This document shows positions 26,379 through 35,379 of a DNA stretch of 64,000 bases, piece by piece. A program made the position numbers and the translations under genes. The notes beneath the pieces were generated by a model. That model was not told where the DNA came from, did no database searches, and saw nothing but the letters and a program-made list of their open reading frames with translations. Position 1 is the stretch's first letter, and the number at the start of each line of letters is the position of its first letter. This DNA comes from an uncultured Mycoplasmatota bacterium (GTDB taxonomy: Bacteria; Bacillota_I; Bacilli_A; RF39; UBA660), in NCBI GenBank assembly GCA_900548695.1, contig URLC01000001.1, forward strand, positions 124,001-188,000, written 5' to 3'.

Positions 26379-26666
26379 TTAGTCTTCTTTTTTCACGATT
26401 AAGTGACGAAGTAAGTTTTCGTTGATTCTAACAACACGGTCAAACTCAGCAACTGCTTCTGGAGTTGCTTCTACTACGAATAAGTAATAATATCCTGTCT
26501 TAAACTTTTTAATTTCATAAGCTAATTCTCTAGGACCCATTGCCTTTTCTTCTAGCATTTTTGAGTTACGATCAGTTAATACCTTTTTTAATGTCTCAGC
26601 TGTTTTTTGAACTTCAGCTTCTTCCATGTCAGGTCTTACGATGAACATAATTTCATAATTTCTCAT
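26379..26666 (-). CDS. rpsF: 30S ribosomal protein S6
   Basis: A 95-residue S6 with YEIMFIVRPDMEEAEVQ, the GPRELAYEIKKFKTGYYYLFVVEA core and NENLLRHLIVKKED at the end. AAAGGAGGTG precedes the ATG. In bacteria the S6:S18 complex can repress this operon through the rpsF leader; the leader here has two hairpins that could be involved. Confidence 0.97.
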   Translation of the reverse strand: MRNYEIMFIVRPDMEEAEVQKTAETLKKVLTDRNSKMLEEKAMGPRELAYEIKKFKTGYYYLFVVEATPEAVAEFDRVVRINENLLRHLIVKKED

Positions 26667-26762
26667 TTAATACACCTCCTTTTGGACTTATGGCTACATA
26701 TTGTAGCAAGGAGTATTTAAAATACTCGTTAGTATTATAACAAACAATTCTAACATTGTCTA
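26667..26762 (-). promoter_or_regulatory. Promoter and structured leader of rpsF-ssb-rpsR
   Basis: On the minus strand TAGACA (26757-26762), 17 bases and TATAAT (26734-26739) form a sigma-A promoter. The leader then has two hairpins, GAGTATT/AATACTC and GCTACA/TGTAGC, before the Shine-Dalgarno. S6:S18 autoregulation is plausible but I cannot confirm the binding motif. Confidence 0.7.
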
Positions 26763-27548
26763 CTCTTTTTCTTGATAAAAGCAACCGACAAAATTTTGAC
26801 CTTTTTTAGAATTAATTTCCTTCATGGATGCAGCATGTGAGTAAAATTTATCGGATTTATACGTATCGTAGGGACTCATATGGATATTTTTCATATTAAC
26901 TTCTTCTTTAGCTAATTGTTCTTTTATAGCTCCTATTAAATCGATATAATAAAATTCTTGATGTTTTTCAATATTATTTTTCCATATATCTTCTCTTGTT
27001 GCCCATTTGGGGTAACAGTTATATTTGTATGAGGCTTTTTTTATACAACTTCCAATATAAACGTATATATCTTGAACATTACTTCCTTCGTTTTTTAAAG
27101 CTTCAATAAGATATTTAGGAACTTCTCTATTTATTTGTAAAGCTCCACAATGAGCAACAGCTGCTAGTTGATGTTTTCTATCTTCAGCAATCACAATTGG
27201 GCAATCAGCATGACGATGACCTATCACAATATTAGGGTTATTAGTATCAATCATTAAAATATCGGCTGGAATAGATTCTTGCCAAAAATCTTCTTTTTGG
27301 AGATTTTTTTCCGTTATTTTTACATATTTACCATTTGGATATTCTTCTATAAATTCAACATCTTTTTGTTTTGGTTGTAAAATCTTTAAGCCATCGAAAT
27401 GATACTTTTTGCCAAGAGCACTTCTTACCATAAAAAAGGCTTTTTGAATGTCTTCTTCGCTATACTCTGTTGGGTAAAATTTTTTATTGGAACTCATTAT
27501 ACCATCATTTTTATTGGTTTCAAATATCTTTAATTGATACTCTTTCAT
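26760..27548 (-). CDS. YfiH/YlmD-family (multicopper-oxidase-like, purine nucleosidase) protein, divergent
   Basis: A 262-residue protein resembling the YfiH/YlmD (PF02578) family, whose members act on purine nucleosides. HRHADCPIVI matches the ADCxP motif (zinc Cys), and AVAHCGA replaces the usual HAGW while keeping the His. YVYIGSCIKKASYKYN corresponds to the GPxI motif, and FYSHAASMKE to the FSxR region. The N-terminal QxHG His appears to be replaced (EYPNGKYVKIT), so one zinc ligand may be missing. The ribosome site is weak. It stands alone between rpsF and ychF. Confidence 0.7.
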   Translation of the reverse strand: MKEYQLKIFETNKNDGIMSSNKKFYPTEYSEEDIQKAFFMVRSALGKKYHFDGLKILQPKQKDVEFIEEYPNGKYVKITEKNLQKEDFWQESIPADILMIDTNNPNIVIGHRHADCPIVIAEDRKHQLAAVAHCGALQINREVPKYLIEALKNEGSNVQDIYVYIGSCIKKASYKYNCYPKWATREDIWKNNIEKHQEFYYIDLIGAIKEQLAKEEVNMKNIHMSPYDTYKSDKFYSHAASMKEINSKKGQNFVGCFYQEKE

Positions 27549-27623
27549 TTATTCATGTTCCCACTTTCTATTTATAGATTGTTAACTTATTATATACCTA
27601 TTTGATTATCTCTTTTACTATTC

Positions 27624-28724
27624 TTATACATTAAATCTAAAGTGGCAGATATCTCCATCTTGCATTAAGTAATCTTTTCCTTCTAGTCTAGCACGTCCTG
27701 CTTCTTTTACTTTTAATTCACTACCATATTCTATTAAATCTTCATATGAGATTACTTCTGCTCTAATAAATCCTCTTTCAAAATCAGTATGGATAATTCC
27801 AGCACATTCCTTAGCATTCATTCCTTTTCTAAAGGTCCATGCTCTAACTTCATCTTTTCCTACAGTAAAATAAGTTGCTAAACCTAAAATATCATAGGTT
27901 GCTTGGATTAATTTGTCTAACCCTGAACCTTCTAGACCTAAAGCTTCTAACATTTCTTGTTTTTCTTCTTTAGTCATTTCACTTAAATCTTCTTCTACTT
28001 TAGCACATAAACTTACTACTTCAGAATTTTCTTTCGTAGCATATTCTTTTACTTGTCTTACATATTCATTATCAGGATTTCCTAACTCACTTTCTTTGAT
28101 ATTAGCAAGATAGATTATTGGTTTTAGGGTTAGAAAACTGTATGACTTTAATAACTTTTTCTCATCTTCAGTAAATTCTACTTGTCTTAATGCTTTATTT
28201 TCTTCTAAAGCTTGTTTGGCTTTTTCTAAAGCTTCTACTTCTATTATATCATCCTTATTTTTAGTTGTACGAGCTTTCTTTGATACTCTTTCTAAACGAT
28301 TATTAATAACATCTAAATCAGCGATAGCTAATTCTAAGTTGATTGTTTCGATATCTCTTATTGGATTGATATTACCATCAACATGAATAATTTTACCATC
28401 ATCAAAACAACGCACTACCTCTACAATTGCATCTACTTCTCGTATGTGTGATAAAAATTTGTTTCCAAGACCTTCTCCTTGAGATGCTCCTTTAACAAGA
28501 CCTGCAATATCTGTAAATTCATAAGCTGTTGGGATAAACTTATTAGGTTCGTACATTTCTTTTAATTTATCCATTCTCTCATCTGGTACAGTAACAACTC
28601 CTACATTTGGTTCAATAGTAGCGAACGGATAGTTTTCTGCTAATATTTTTTGATTTGTTATTGCATTAAATAATGTTGATTTTCCTACATTTGGTAGTCC
28701 TACAATTCCAGCTGTTAAACTCAT
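27624..28724 (-). CDS. ychF: Redox-regulated ATPase YchF
   Basis: A 366-residue Obg-like P-loop protein with the G1 motif [36 protein letters not shown], an internal coiled insertion (about 130-190) and a C-terminal TGS domain. YchF binds ATP rather than GTP and associates with ribosomes. AAAGAGGTATAAAT precedes the ATG. In Bacillus ychF also lies near rpsF. Confidence 0.97.
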   Translation of the reverse strand: MSLTAGIVGLPNVGKSTLFNAITNQKILAENYPFATIEPNVGVVTVPDERMDKLKEMYEPNKFIPTAYEFTDIAGLVKGASQGEGLGNKFLSHIREVDAIVEVVRCFDDGKIIHVDGNINPIRDIETINLELAIADLDVINNRLERVSKKARTTKNKDDIIEVEALEKAKQALEENKALRQVEFTEDEKKLLKSYSFLTLKPIIYLANIKESELGNPDNEYVRQVKEYATKENSEVVSLCAKVEEDLSEMTKEEKQEMLEALGLEGSGLDKLIQATYDILGLATYFTVGKDEVRAWTFRKGMNAKECAGIIHTDFERGFIRAEVISYEDLIEYGSELKVKEAGRARLEGKDYLMQDGDICHFRFNV

Positions 28725-28786
28725 ATTTATACCTCTTTTCTTTCTGATTTATTATATCATGAGTCTTTTTAATTAGCAACAAAGCA

Positions 28787-28812
28787 AAAAAAACACCATG
28801 GGTGTTTTATAA
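28787..28812 (-). terminator. Terminator after the AbgT-family gene
   Basis: On the minus strand AAAACACC-CAT-GGTGTTTT is followed by T residues, overlapping the gene's stop. Confidence 0.8.
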
Positions 28813-30402
28813 TGTTGGAAAAACTCCAGGTCCAATTGGAAGTCCTGTGATATACCAACCCACTACTATTAATATCCAAGCTATGGCTATTAACAAAAAG
28901 TATGGGGTTATCATTTTCAAAGACTTTCTAATAGTTATTGGTTTAGCTTTATTTAAATTATAGATATTTAAATAACCTAGAAAAATAACAAATGATGCCA
29001 AAATTGGAGTAAATCCGTTAGTCATAGAATTTCCAATTCTCATAACTATTTGAGCAAATTGTGGGGAAATATTTGCTTGCATAAACATCGGAACAACAAT
29101 TGGAGAAAAAATCATCCATTTAGTGGTTGGACTTGTTAAAAATATATTTGAGAATGCAATAATTAACAAGGTCACTACAATTAATGGTATTCCACTAAAT
29201 TCTAGGTGTTCTAATAAATTAGCTAACCAAGCTGTAATAATAACTCCGATATTTGTTTCTTTGAATACTGCAATAAATTGTGAAACTACAAACATCAAAA
29301 CAAATATATATCCAATCTTACTAAATTTTTTACCGATTTCTTCAATTAGTTCTTTATCGTTTTTTATTGTTCTAGCACCTATACCATAGGCTAAACCTGC
29401 TAAAACTAACAATAAGGTTACTAAATAGGTAAAACCTGATTGGAAATATGACGTTTCTCCAAATACTTGATTTAAGTATGTTTTTTCTGTCATATCTAAT
29501 AGCATACCAGAATATGGTAAACCTGGTATTAAAGCATAGATGAATAATATTATCACGATTATAGTAGTAATTAAAGCAAACCTTAAACCACGTTTTTCAT
29601 TTTTATCTTTTTCAATTTTCTTTTGCTCTTCTTCTTCTAAGTTAATAACTCTATATTGTTCTGTTTTTGCAAATTCTTCTTCTTTTTTATATTTGCCAAT
29701 TTTAGGAGCAATTATTTTTTCAATTATAAATGTTCCTATTATTGAAATTAAGATAGATGTAGCGATAATAAAGAATAAGTTAGATGTTAAAGCAATATGC
29801 ATACCATCATCAACTAGCCACGCTGCTGTTTGCGTATAGTTCATTAAAGCAACTTCCATGGTTCCTACAAATATGGTTACTCCATAACCAAAAGCAACTC
29901 CACAAAATGCCGTTATTATTCCTAAAATAGGATTTCGACCATTTATAAAATAAATCAGAGCTATCAAAGGTATTAAAATAGCATAACCTACTTCATTAAT
30001 TAATGAAGAAATAGTTGCTATAAAAAGAATTATAAAAGTAAATATTTCTTTTGGTATCTTAGATATATGTCTTTTGGTCAATGTCTCAATTAATCCTGTA
30101 GCTTCGGCAATCGTAATTCCAATCAAGGCTAGTAATAAAGTTCCTAATGGAGCAAAACTAATAAAGTTAGTGGTAGCATTTCCTATAAATGCTTTCATAC
30201 CGTCAAAGCTCAATAAGTTTTCTACTGCTACTAAAGTTGGTTCTAATTCATTGGTGTTTGGATTAATAGTATTGTACGTGGCTTGCATTTGTAATGCTGA
30301 TAAAATACCACTTAGAACCATTGTTAGTAATATTAGAAATAAGAAAACTGTAATTGGATGAAAATAAAATTTTTTGAGTTTTAATTTTCTTTTTTCTTTC
30401 AT
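28807..30402 (-). CDS. AbgT-family transporter
   Basis: A 531-residue inner-membrane protein with about 11-13 hydrophobic segments and a charged cytoplasmic loop (about 235-270). The pattern resembles the AbgT family: FAPLGTLLLALIGITIAEATGLI near the start, ISSLINEVGYAILIPL, and the SPTTKWMIFSPIVVPMFM and RIGNSMTNGFTPI re-entrant segments late. Known members take up p-aminobenzoyl-glutamate or export sulfonamides. The substrate here is unknown. CAGGAAGG precedes the ATG. Confidence 0.88.
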   Translation of the reverse strand: MKEKRKLKLKKFYFHPITVFLFLILLTMVLSGILSALQMQATYNTINPNTNELEPTLVAVENLLSFDGMKAFIGNATTNFISFAPLGTLLLALIGITIAEATGLIETLTKRHISKIPKEIFTFIILFIATISSLINEVGYAILIPLIALIYFINGRNPILGIITAFCGVAFGYGVTIFVGTMEVALMNYTQTAAWLVDDGMHIALTSNLFFIIATSILISIIGTFIIEKIIAPKIGKYKKEEEFAKTEQYRVINLEEEEQKKIEKDKNEKRGLRFALITTIIVIILFIYALIPGLPYSGMLLDMTEKTYLNQVFGETSYFQSGFTYLVTLLLVLAGLAYGIGARTIKNDKELIEEIGKKFSKIGYIFVLMFVVSQFIAVFKETNIGVIITAWLANLLEHLEFSGIPLIVVTLLIIAFSNIFLTSPTTKWMIFSPIVVPMFMQANISPQFAQIVMRIGNSMTNGFTPILASFVIFLGYLNIYNLNKAKPITIRKSLKMITPYFLLIAIAWILIVVGWYITGLPIGPGVFPTL

Positions 30403-30406
30403 ATAT

Positions 30407-30601
30407 TTATCCTTCCTGGGAAATAATCTTTTTTAATTTTTTATTAAATTCGATTCTTGGAATTAATACAGTTCTTCCGCAGTTAATACATTTTATTTTT
30501 ATGTCGGCTCCAACTCTTGTTATTTCCCATTCGTTGGTTCCACAAGGATGTTGTTTTTTCATTACAACTTTGGTTCCGACTTGATAATTATTATTTTCCA
30601 T
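30407..30601 (-). CDS. yyzM: DUF951 (YyzM-like) small zinc-ribbon-like protein
   Basis: A 64-residue protein with VVMKKQHPCGTNEWEITRVGADIKIKCINCGRTVLIPR, which matches the DUF951 family of Firmicutes. Three cysteines (PCG and CINC) suggest a metal site. The function is not known; it may bind nucleic acid. AGAGGTGCATA precedes the ATG, which overlaps the end of mscS. In Bacillus yyzM lies in the same parB-rpsF interval. Confidence 0.9.
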   Translation of the reverse strand: MENNNYQVGTKVVMKKQHPCGTNEWEITRVGADIKIKCINCGRTVLIPRIEFNKKLKKIISQEG

Positions 30602-31400
30602 TATGCACCTCTATCTGGGGATATGTTACTTTAATTTTTCTTTTATCTAACCCTTTTTTAAATTCACTTCTTAAAAAGCGTTCTGTTCCCCATTGCTGCA
30701 TAGGTTTTACTTCAACTGCAATTCTATATTTCATTTTTGAATCATCAAAACTATCTAATCCCCAAATTTGAATTTCACCTGTTGCATTTGGAACTTTTCC
30801 ATCTAATTCTTGCTTAATTTCTTCTAAGCATTTTGAAACTTTTTCTGTATCTTGATCAATAGAAATTCCTAAATCGATAATAGCTAGAGAATCATGAAGA
30901 CTGTAGTTAATTACTGTATCCAGTTTATGGTTAGCAATTATTTTAATTGCGCCTTTATAGTCTCTAATTCTAGTTGTTTTTAAGCCAAGAAAAATAACTT
31001 CTCCCATGAATCCATCATATTCAATAGTATCTCCAACTTCAAATTGATTTTCAGTTATTATAGAAATTCCAGCAATTAAGTCTTTGGCTAAATCTTGAAA
31101 AGCTAGTCCTAATATCGCTGTTGTAATTCCAAGTCCAGCAACGATAGATTTCACATTTACTCCAAAGGTTGCTAATATTGCTAATAATACTAAAACAACA
31201 ATGGTATATTTAATAACATTTAAAATAACAATTCTAATGGTATTCGCTCGTTGTTGTTGATGCTTTTTTATTTTTGGCTTTAATAAGACTTTATTTACTA
31301 CTTTTTTTAATACTTTATAAGCAATAAAACCTAAGACAATATAAATAACTGGATATATAATTTGTTTTATATCTATTGTTATGGTATCAAATATTTTCAA
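30591..31400 (-). CDS. mscS: Small-conductance mechanosensitive channel (MscS family)
   Basis: A 269-residue membrane protein with three predicted helices in the first 100 residues, the pore-lining KSIVAGLGITTAILGLAFQDLAKDLIAG segment, and the cytoplasmic beta and alpha/beta domains (VGDTIEYDGFMGEVIFLGLKTTRIRDYKG). It releases solutes on osmotic downshock. The start is TTG at 31400, 9 bases after AAGGAGG. parB lies just upstream. Confidence 0.92.
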   Translation of the reverse strand: MKIFDTITIDIKQIIYPVIYIVLGFIAYKVLKKVVNKVLLKPKIKKHQQQRANTIRIVILNVIKYTIVVLVLLAILATFGVNVKSIVAGLGITTAILGLAFQDLAKDLIAGISIITENQFEVGDTIEYDGFMGEVIFLGLKTTRIRDYKGAIKIIANHKLDTVINYSLHDSLAIIDLGISIDQDTEKVSKCLEEIKQELDGKVPNATGEIQIWGLDSFDDSKMKYRIAVEVKPMQQWGTERFLRSEFKKGLDKRKIKVTYPQIEVHNGK

Positions 31401-31406
31401 AAAAAA

Positions 31407-32297
31407 TTACCTCCTTGTATCTAGGTTCATAATTTCTAAAAGCCGATTTAAATCATTTCCATTAACAAAACTAATTTCTAATTTGTTAGATTTGATTTTT
31501 ACTTTTGTTCCTAATTTCTCACATAATTCTTCTTCTAGATATTGATATTCACTAGTTTTTGGAGTGCGTTTTTGAATTTGATGAGTTCTGGCATATTCTT
31601 CGTTTGATTTTGTTATATTTTCTAATTCACGAACACTAATTCCATCAGTAATTATTTTATCTGCTAACTCTTGTTGTTGTGTTTTACTTTCTAACTTACT
31701 TAAAACTCTAGCATGTCCCATACTCATTTTATTATCTGAAATCATATTTTGAATAGATTCAGGTAAAGTCTGTAATCCTATCATATTAGTTATATAACTA
31801 CGGCTTTTTCCTAGACGCTTAGCTAATTCTTCTTGGGTTAAGTTTAAAGCTTCTATTAATCTTTTATAAGCACGAGATTCTTCCATTGGATTTAAGTTTT
31901 CTCTCTGTAGATTTTCTAAAAGTGCTATCTCCATCATTTCTTCATCTGTAAAATCTCTAATGATGGCAGGTATTTCTTCTAGACCTGCTATTTTAGAAGC
32001 TTTAACACGACGTTCACCAGCTATAATTTCGTAACCTTTAATACTTTTTTTAATAATAATAGGTTGAAATACGCCATGCTCTTTAATAGAAGCAGCTAAT
32101 TCTTGTAAAGCCTCTTCATTAAATACTTGACGTGGCTGATAGGGATTGCTACGTAAGTCATCTAATTTTACTTTTGTTATTTCTTCGGTGGGTGTTTCTG
32201 TTAAAATTTTTTCTTCCATTTTATCATAGGCGATTGGTTCATTATAAAATAATTCTTCTAAGCCTCTACCTAAGGCCCTACGCTTATTATTTTCCAT
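31407..32297 (-). CDS. parB: Chromosome partition protein ParB (Spo0J)
   Basis: A 296-residue CTPase and parS-binding protein. The N-terminal KRRALGRGLEELF peptide stimulates ParA. The ParB box follows (NPYQPR and GERRVKA, the CTP-binding motif), then the HTH (TQEELAKRLGKSRSYITNMI) and a C-terminal dimer domain. Its target sites are the parS copies at 50250, 50599 and 50727. The ATG at 32297 is chosen; a TTG at 32306 is possible but its ribosome site would be too close. The gene overlaps parA. Confidence 0.96.
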   Translation of the reverse strand: MENNKRRALGRGLEELFYNEPIAYDKMEEKILTETPTEEITKVKLDDLRSNPYQPRQVFNEEALQELAASIKEHGVFQPIIIKKSIKGYEIIAGERRVKASKIAGLEEIPAIIRDFTDEEMMEIALLENLQRENLNPMEESRAYKRLIEALNLTQEELAKRLGKSRSYITNMIGLQTLPESIQNMISDNKMSMGHARVLSKLESKTQQQELADKIITDGISVRELENITKSNEEYARTHQIQKRTPKTSEYQYLEEELCEKLGTKVKIKSNKLEISFVNGNDLNRLLEIMNLDTRR

Positions 32298-33072
32298 TTC
32301 TTTCAATCACTTCCTTTGCTAAATTTAGATATGCTTCACTGCCACGACTCTTTGGATCATATGCGATTATTGGTTCTCCATGTGATGGCGCTTCTGTTAA
32401 TCTTACTAATCTTGGAATTATAGTGTTATAAACCTTTTCTTTAAAGAATTTACGAATATCATCAACAACTTCAAATCCCAAATTAGTTCTTGAATCTAGC
32501 ATTGTTAATAATACACCTTCAATATCTAAAGTTGGGTTTAAGCTTTTTTGTGCTAACATGATGGTTTTTAATAACTGTGTAATTCCTTCTAAAGCAAAAA
32601 ATTCACATTGCACTGGAATAATTACAGAATTTGATGCAGTTAAAGCATTAGTAGTAATTACACCTAATGATGGCGGACAATCAATAATAATATAATCAAA
32701 ACTATTTCTAATATCTAGTAGATGAATTTTTAGTTGTTCTCCTTTTAAAAAACCTGATTCTTGTTTACTTTTTTCTACTAGTTCTATATCTAACCCTGCT
32801 AAATTAATTGTTGCTGGTAACACATATAAATTTTTATATTTTGTTTTGATCATAGCTTCTTCTATTTTACATTCACCAATTAAAACATCATACACACTTC
32901 TTTCGATATCACCCTTGTTGATACCAACTCCTGTTGTTGTGTTTCCTTGTGGATCTAAATCTATTAATAATACTTTTTTACCCAATACTGCTAATGAAGC
33001 TGAAAGATTGATACTGGTTGTTGTTTTTCCGACTCCACCTTTTTGATTTACTAAAGATATCACCTTTCCCAT
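32287..33072 (-). CDS. parA: Chromosome partition ATPase ParA (Soj)
   Basis: A 261-residue Walker-type ATPase with the deviant Walker A KGGVGKTTT, the LLIDLDPQGN motif and the DCPPSLG switch. ParA works with ParB on origin segregation and on DnaA control. The ATG at 33072 has GGGTGAT upstream and matches the usual MGKVISLVNQKGG start; an ATG six codons earlier lacks a ribosome site. Confidence 0.96.
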   Translation of the reverse strand: MGKVISLVNQKGGVGKTTTSINLSASLAVLGKKVLLIDLDPQGNTTTGVGINKGDIERSVYDVLIGECKIEEAMIKTKYKNLYVLPATINLAGLDIELVEKSKQESGFLKGEQLKIHLLDIRNSFDYIIIDCPPSLGVITTNALTASNSVIIPVQCEFFALEGITQLLKTIMLAQKSLNPTLDIEGVLLTMLDSRTNLGFEVVDDIRKFFKEKVYNTIIPRLVRLTEAPSHGEPIIAYDPKSRGSEAYLNLAKEVIERNGK

Positions 33073-33141
33073 GTTATCACCCGTTTCCATTTTTACTAAT
33101 TTATTATATCAAATACCTATTTATTTTGAAATGCTTTTCGC

Positions 33142-33167
33142 AAAAAAAGTAGATTTTTATCTACTTT
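33142..33167 (-). terminator. Terminator after the noc-like gene
   Basis: On the minus strand AAAGTAGAT-AAAA-ATCTACTTT is followed by T residues, directly after the stop. Confidence 0.85.
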
Positions 33168-34634
33168 TTATTCAGCTGTCTTATCTAGTTTTATAATGAT
33201 TTGATAAGATTTGGCAAAGTTCATTTCATCTATATCTGCCTTTACTCCATGACGATTTAATTCATCTACTAAATTTCTTATCATATCTATTGATTTTTGT
33301 ACTGTAAATTGTTCATTTTTCTTAGAAGTCATTTCTGGTCGTTTTATTTCTCCAAATAAATTAGTATTTAAGTTACTATTTTTTAATATCGGTTGATCAA
33401 CTCTAGAATCTCTTTGTGGTCTGTCATTGGTAGTATTTATATTCATTGGATTTTTTTGATGCTGTTCTATTTCATCTAATGATACGGTATTTGTATTTTT
33501 TGTTTGAACTTCGCTTGGTAAATCAACAGGTATTAAGTCTGGAGTCTTAAAATAATCCTCTGTTTTTTCTTGTTTAGCTTTGCTGGCATCAGTTTTAACT
33601 ATTTCTTCTGCTGGAGTTATGAAACGATAATTTTCTTGAACATTACTATCATTATTCATCGAGTTAGTTGTAATATTTAGTAAACTATCCAAGTCAGCCG
33701 TTGGTTTTGATTGTGGAGCGTTAATATCAGTAGCACTTGCTTTTATATCTTTGATATTTGGTTGATTTTGAGTACTAAAAGGATTAATTCCACCTACTGG
33801 ATCATCATCTGAATCATCGTCATTTATTTCTCCATAATTAATAAATCTTGGGGTATGTTCTTCCCCTTCTGGAGGAGCAATTGTTACTTGACCATAATTA
33901 GATGTATCTTCTGGTAAATCAGCCGTTGGAATTAGTGGATTGCTATTTACAAATGAGGTTGCTGAAATAGAATTAGATGACATATTCATAGCAGAATTAT
34001 TCATAGGCTCTCCTTTCTCTTCCTTTGGATATTTTTCTTTGATTTCTTGTTCTAACTGACGAACAGTCATCTTTTCATTTATTACTTTTTTTAACATCTC
34101 TTTTTGTTTTCTTTTATCGGGAATATTTAATAATGTTCTAGCATGCCTTTCAGAAATTTGTTCTTTTAATAAGGCTTCTTGGACGTCATCTGATAATCCT
34201 AACAATCTTATTTTATTTGCAACTGCCGATTGACTTTTTCCCATAGTCTTAGCTAATTCTTCTTGGGTCATTTGGTCTAACTCTAAGATTTTTTGATAGG
34301 TTCTAGCTTCTTCGATTGGATTTAAATTTCTTCTTTGTAAGTTTTCTAACAAGGCTACTTTAGAACTTTCTTTATCATCTAAATTTCTAATAATAGCTGG
34401 GATTTTAGTTAAACCAGCCATCGCTGATGCTTTATATCTTCTTTCTCCGGCTATAATTTCATATTTTCCATTTACATTTCTTACAATAATGGGCTGAATA
34501 ACACCATGTTCTTTAATTGATACAGCTAATTCTTTTAATGCTCTTTCATCAAAAACTTCGCGAGGTTGAAATCTATTTGGTATTATATCATCTAAATATA
34601 GATAAACTACTTCATCTTTATTTTGTTCTAGCAT
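33168..34634 (-). CDS. noc: Noc-like ParB-family protein with a long disordered insert
   Basis: A 488-residue ParB paralogue in the noc position next to rsmG. Residues 1-210 carry the ParB-like CTPase part (NRFQPREVF, GERRYKA) and HTH (TQEELAKTMGKSQSAVANKI). Residues 443-488 resemble the C-terminal dimer domain. Between them lie about 230 Asn/Ser/Asp/Pro-rich residues without predicted structure; Bacillus Noc (283 residues) has none. The amphipathic N-terminal helix by which Noc binds membrane is not visible (MLEQNKDEVVYLYLDD). Noc blocks division over the nucleoid. Palindromes matching its box occur at 57473 and, with one mismatch, 50136. Confidence 0.85.
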   Translation of the reverse strand: MLEQNKDEVVYLYLDDIIPNRFQPREVFDERALKELAVSIKEHGVIQPIIVRNVNGKYEIIAGERRYKASAMAGLTKIPAIIRNLDDKESSKVALLENLQRRNLNPIEEARTYQKILELDQMTQEELAKTMGKSQSAVANKIRLLGLSDDVQEALLKEQISERHARTLLNIPDKRKQKEMLKKVINEKMTVRQLEQEIKEKYPKEEKGEPMNNSAMNMSSNSISATSFVNSNPLIPTADLPEDTSNYGQVTIAPPEGEEHTPRFINYGEINDDDSDDDPVGGINPFSTQNQPNIKDIKASATDINAPQSKPTADLDSLLNITTNSMNNDSNVQENYRFITPAEEIVKTDASKAKQEKTEDYFKTPDLIPVDLPSEVQTKNTNTVSLDEIEQHQKNPMNINTTNDRPQRDSRVDQPILKNSNLNTNLFGEIKRPEMTSKKNEQFTVQKSIDMIRNLVDELNRHGVKADIDEMNFAKSYQIIIKLDKTAE

Positions 34635-34726
34635 TTATCATCACTCACTTTTTATTCTTTATTTATAGTAACCCTATGTTATCATTATAAACTATTTCCT
34701 AATTCCTTTCAAGAACTAGCAAATAA

Positions 34727-34753
34727 AAAAAGGATAATATTATCCTTTTTTTC
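34727..34753 (-). terminator. Terminator after rsmG
   Basis: On the minus strand a palindrome (AAAGGATAAT / ATTATCCTTT) overlaps the rsmG stop region and is followed by T residues. Confidence 0.75.
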
Positions 34754-35378
34754 CTATTACTACTAGACTGCGGTGACTATTTTCTATAGGTAATGTAAAT
34801 TTGTCAATTGTTATTAGTTTATACAATTTATTTATTTTAGTTATTAACTCAGGAGTTAATTCGTTATCGACGTTTCCTTTCATAGCTATTAATAGGCCTT
34901 GCTTATTCACTAAATGCATGGTGTATTTTAATAATTTTTCAGTGTTAGCCACCGCTCTTGCTGTTACAATGTCAAAGTCACCTTTAAATTCTTCTCCTCT
35001 GGCATGAATCGCTTTTATATTTTTTAAAGAAAGTTTTTCAATTATGTCATTTAAATAATTAACTCTTTTATTTAATGAATCAACTAGGGTAACATTTAAG
35101 TTTGGAAAGCAAATCTTTAAAACTACTCCTGGAAAACCTGCTCCGGTTCCAACATCGCATAAAGTGTTTATTTTAGTTAAGTCAACTACTCTAGTAATAG
35201 TTAAACTATCGTAGAAATGTTTTAAATAGACTTCCTCTTTATTCGTTATTCTAGTTAAGTTTATTTTTTCATTCCACTCATTTAGTAGATTATAAAATTT
35301 TTCTAATTGAGCTAATTGTTGATTAGTTAGTTTTATTCCTAATTGCTCTATTGCTTTTATAAATTCTTTTTGATTCAT
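34740..35378 (-). CDS. rsmG: 16S rRNA m7G527 methyltransferase RsmG
   Basis: A 212-residue methyltransferase that makes 7-methylguanosine 527 in 16S rRNA. It shows NLTRI, the SAM motif LCDVGTGAGFPGVVLKI and the ARAVANTEKLLKYT and MKGN segments. It starts one base after the mnmG stop. The mnmE-mnmG-rsmG-noc order is the standard one in Firmicutes. Confidence 0.96.
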   Translation of the reverse strand: MNQKEFIKAIEQLGIKLTNQQLAQLEKFYNLLNEWNEKINLTRITNKEEVYLKHFYDSLTITRVVDLTKINTLCDVGTGAGFPGVVLKICFPNLNVTLVDSLNKRVNYLNDIIEKLSLKNIKAIHARGEEFKGDFDIVTARAVANTEKLLKYTMHLVNKQGLLIAMKGNVDNELTPELITKINKLYKLITIDKFTLPIENSHRSLVVIGKKG

Positions 35379-35379
35379 A

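Noticed and set aside
30406..30425. A TTCCTGGGAAATA sequence resembling a Noc box near the yyzM stop
   Set aside because: It has three mismatches to the 16-base palindrome and lies at a coding boundary, so I did not count it as a site.
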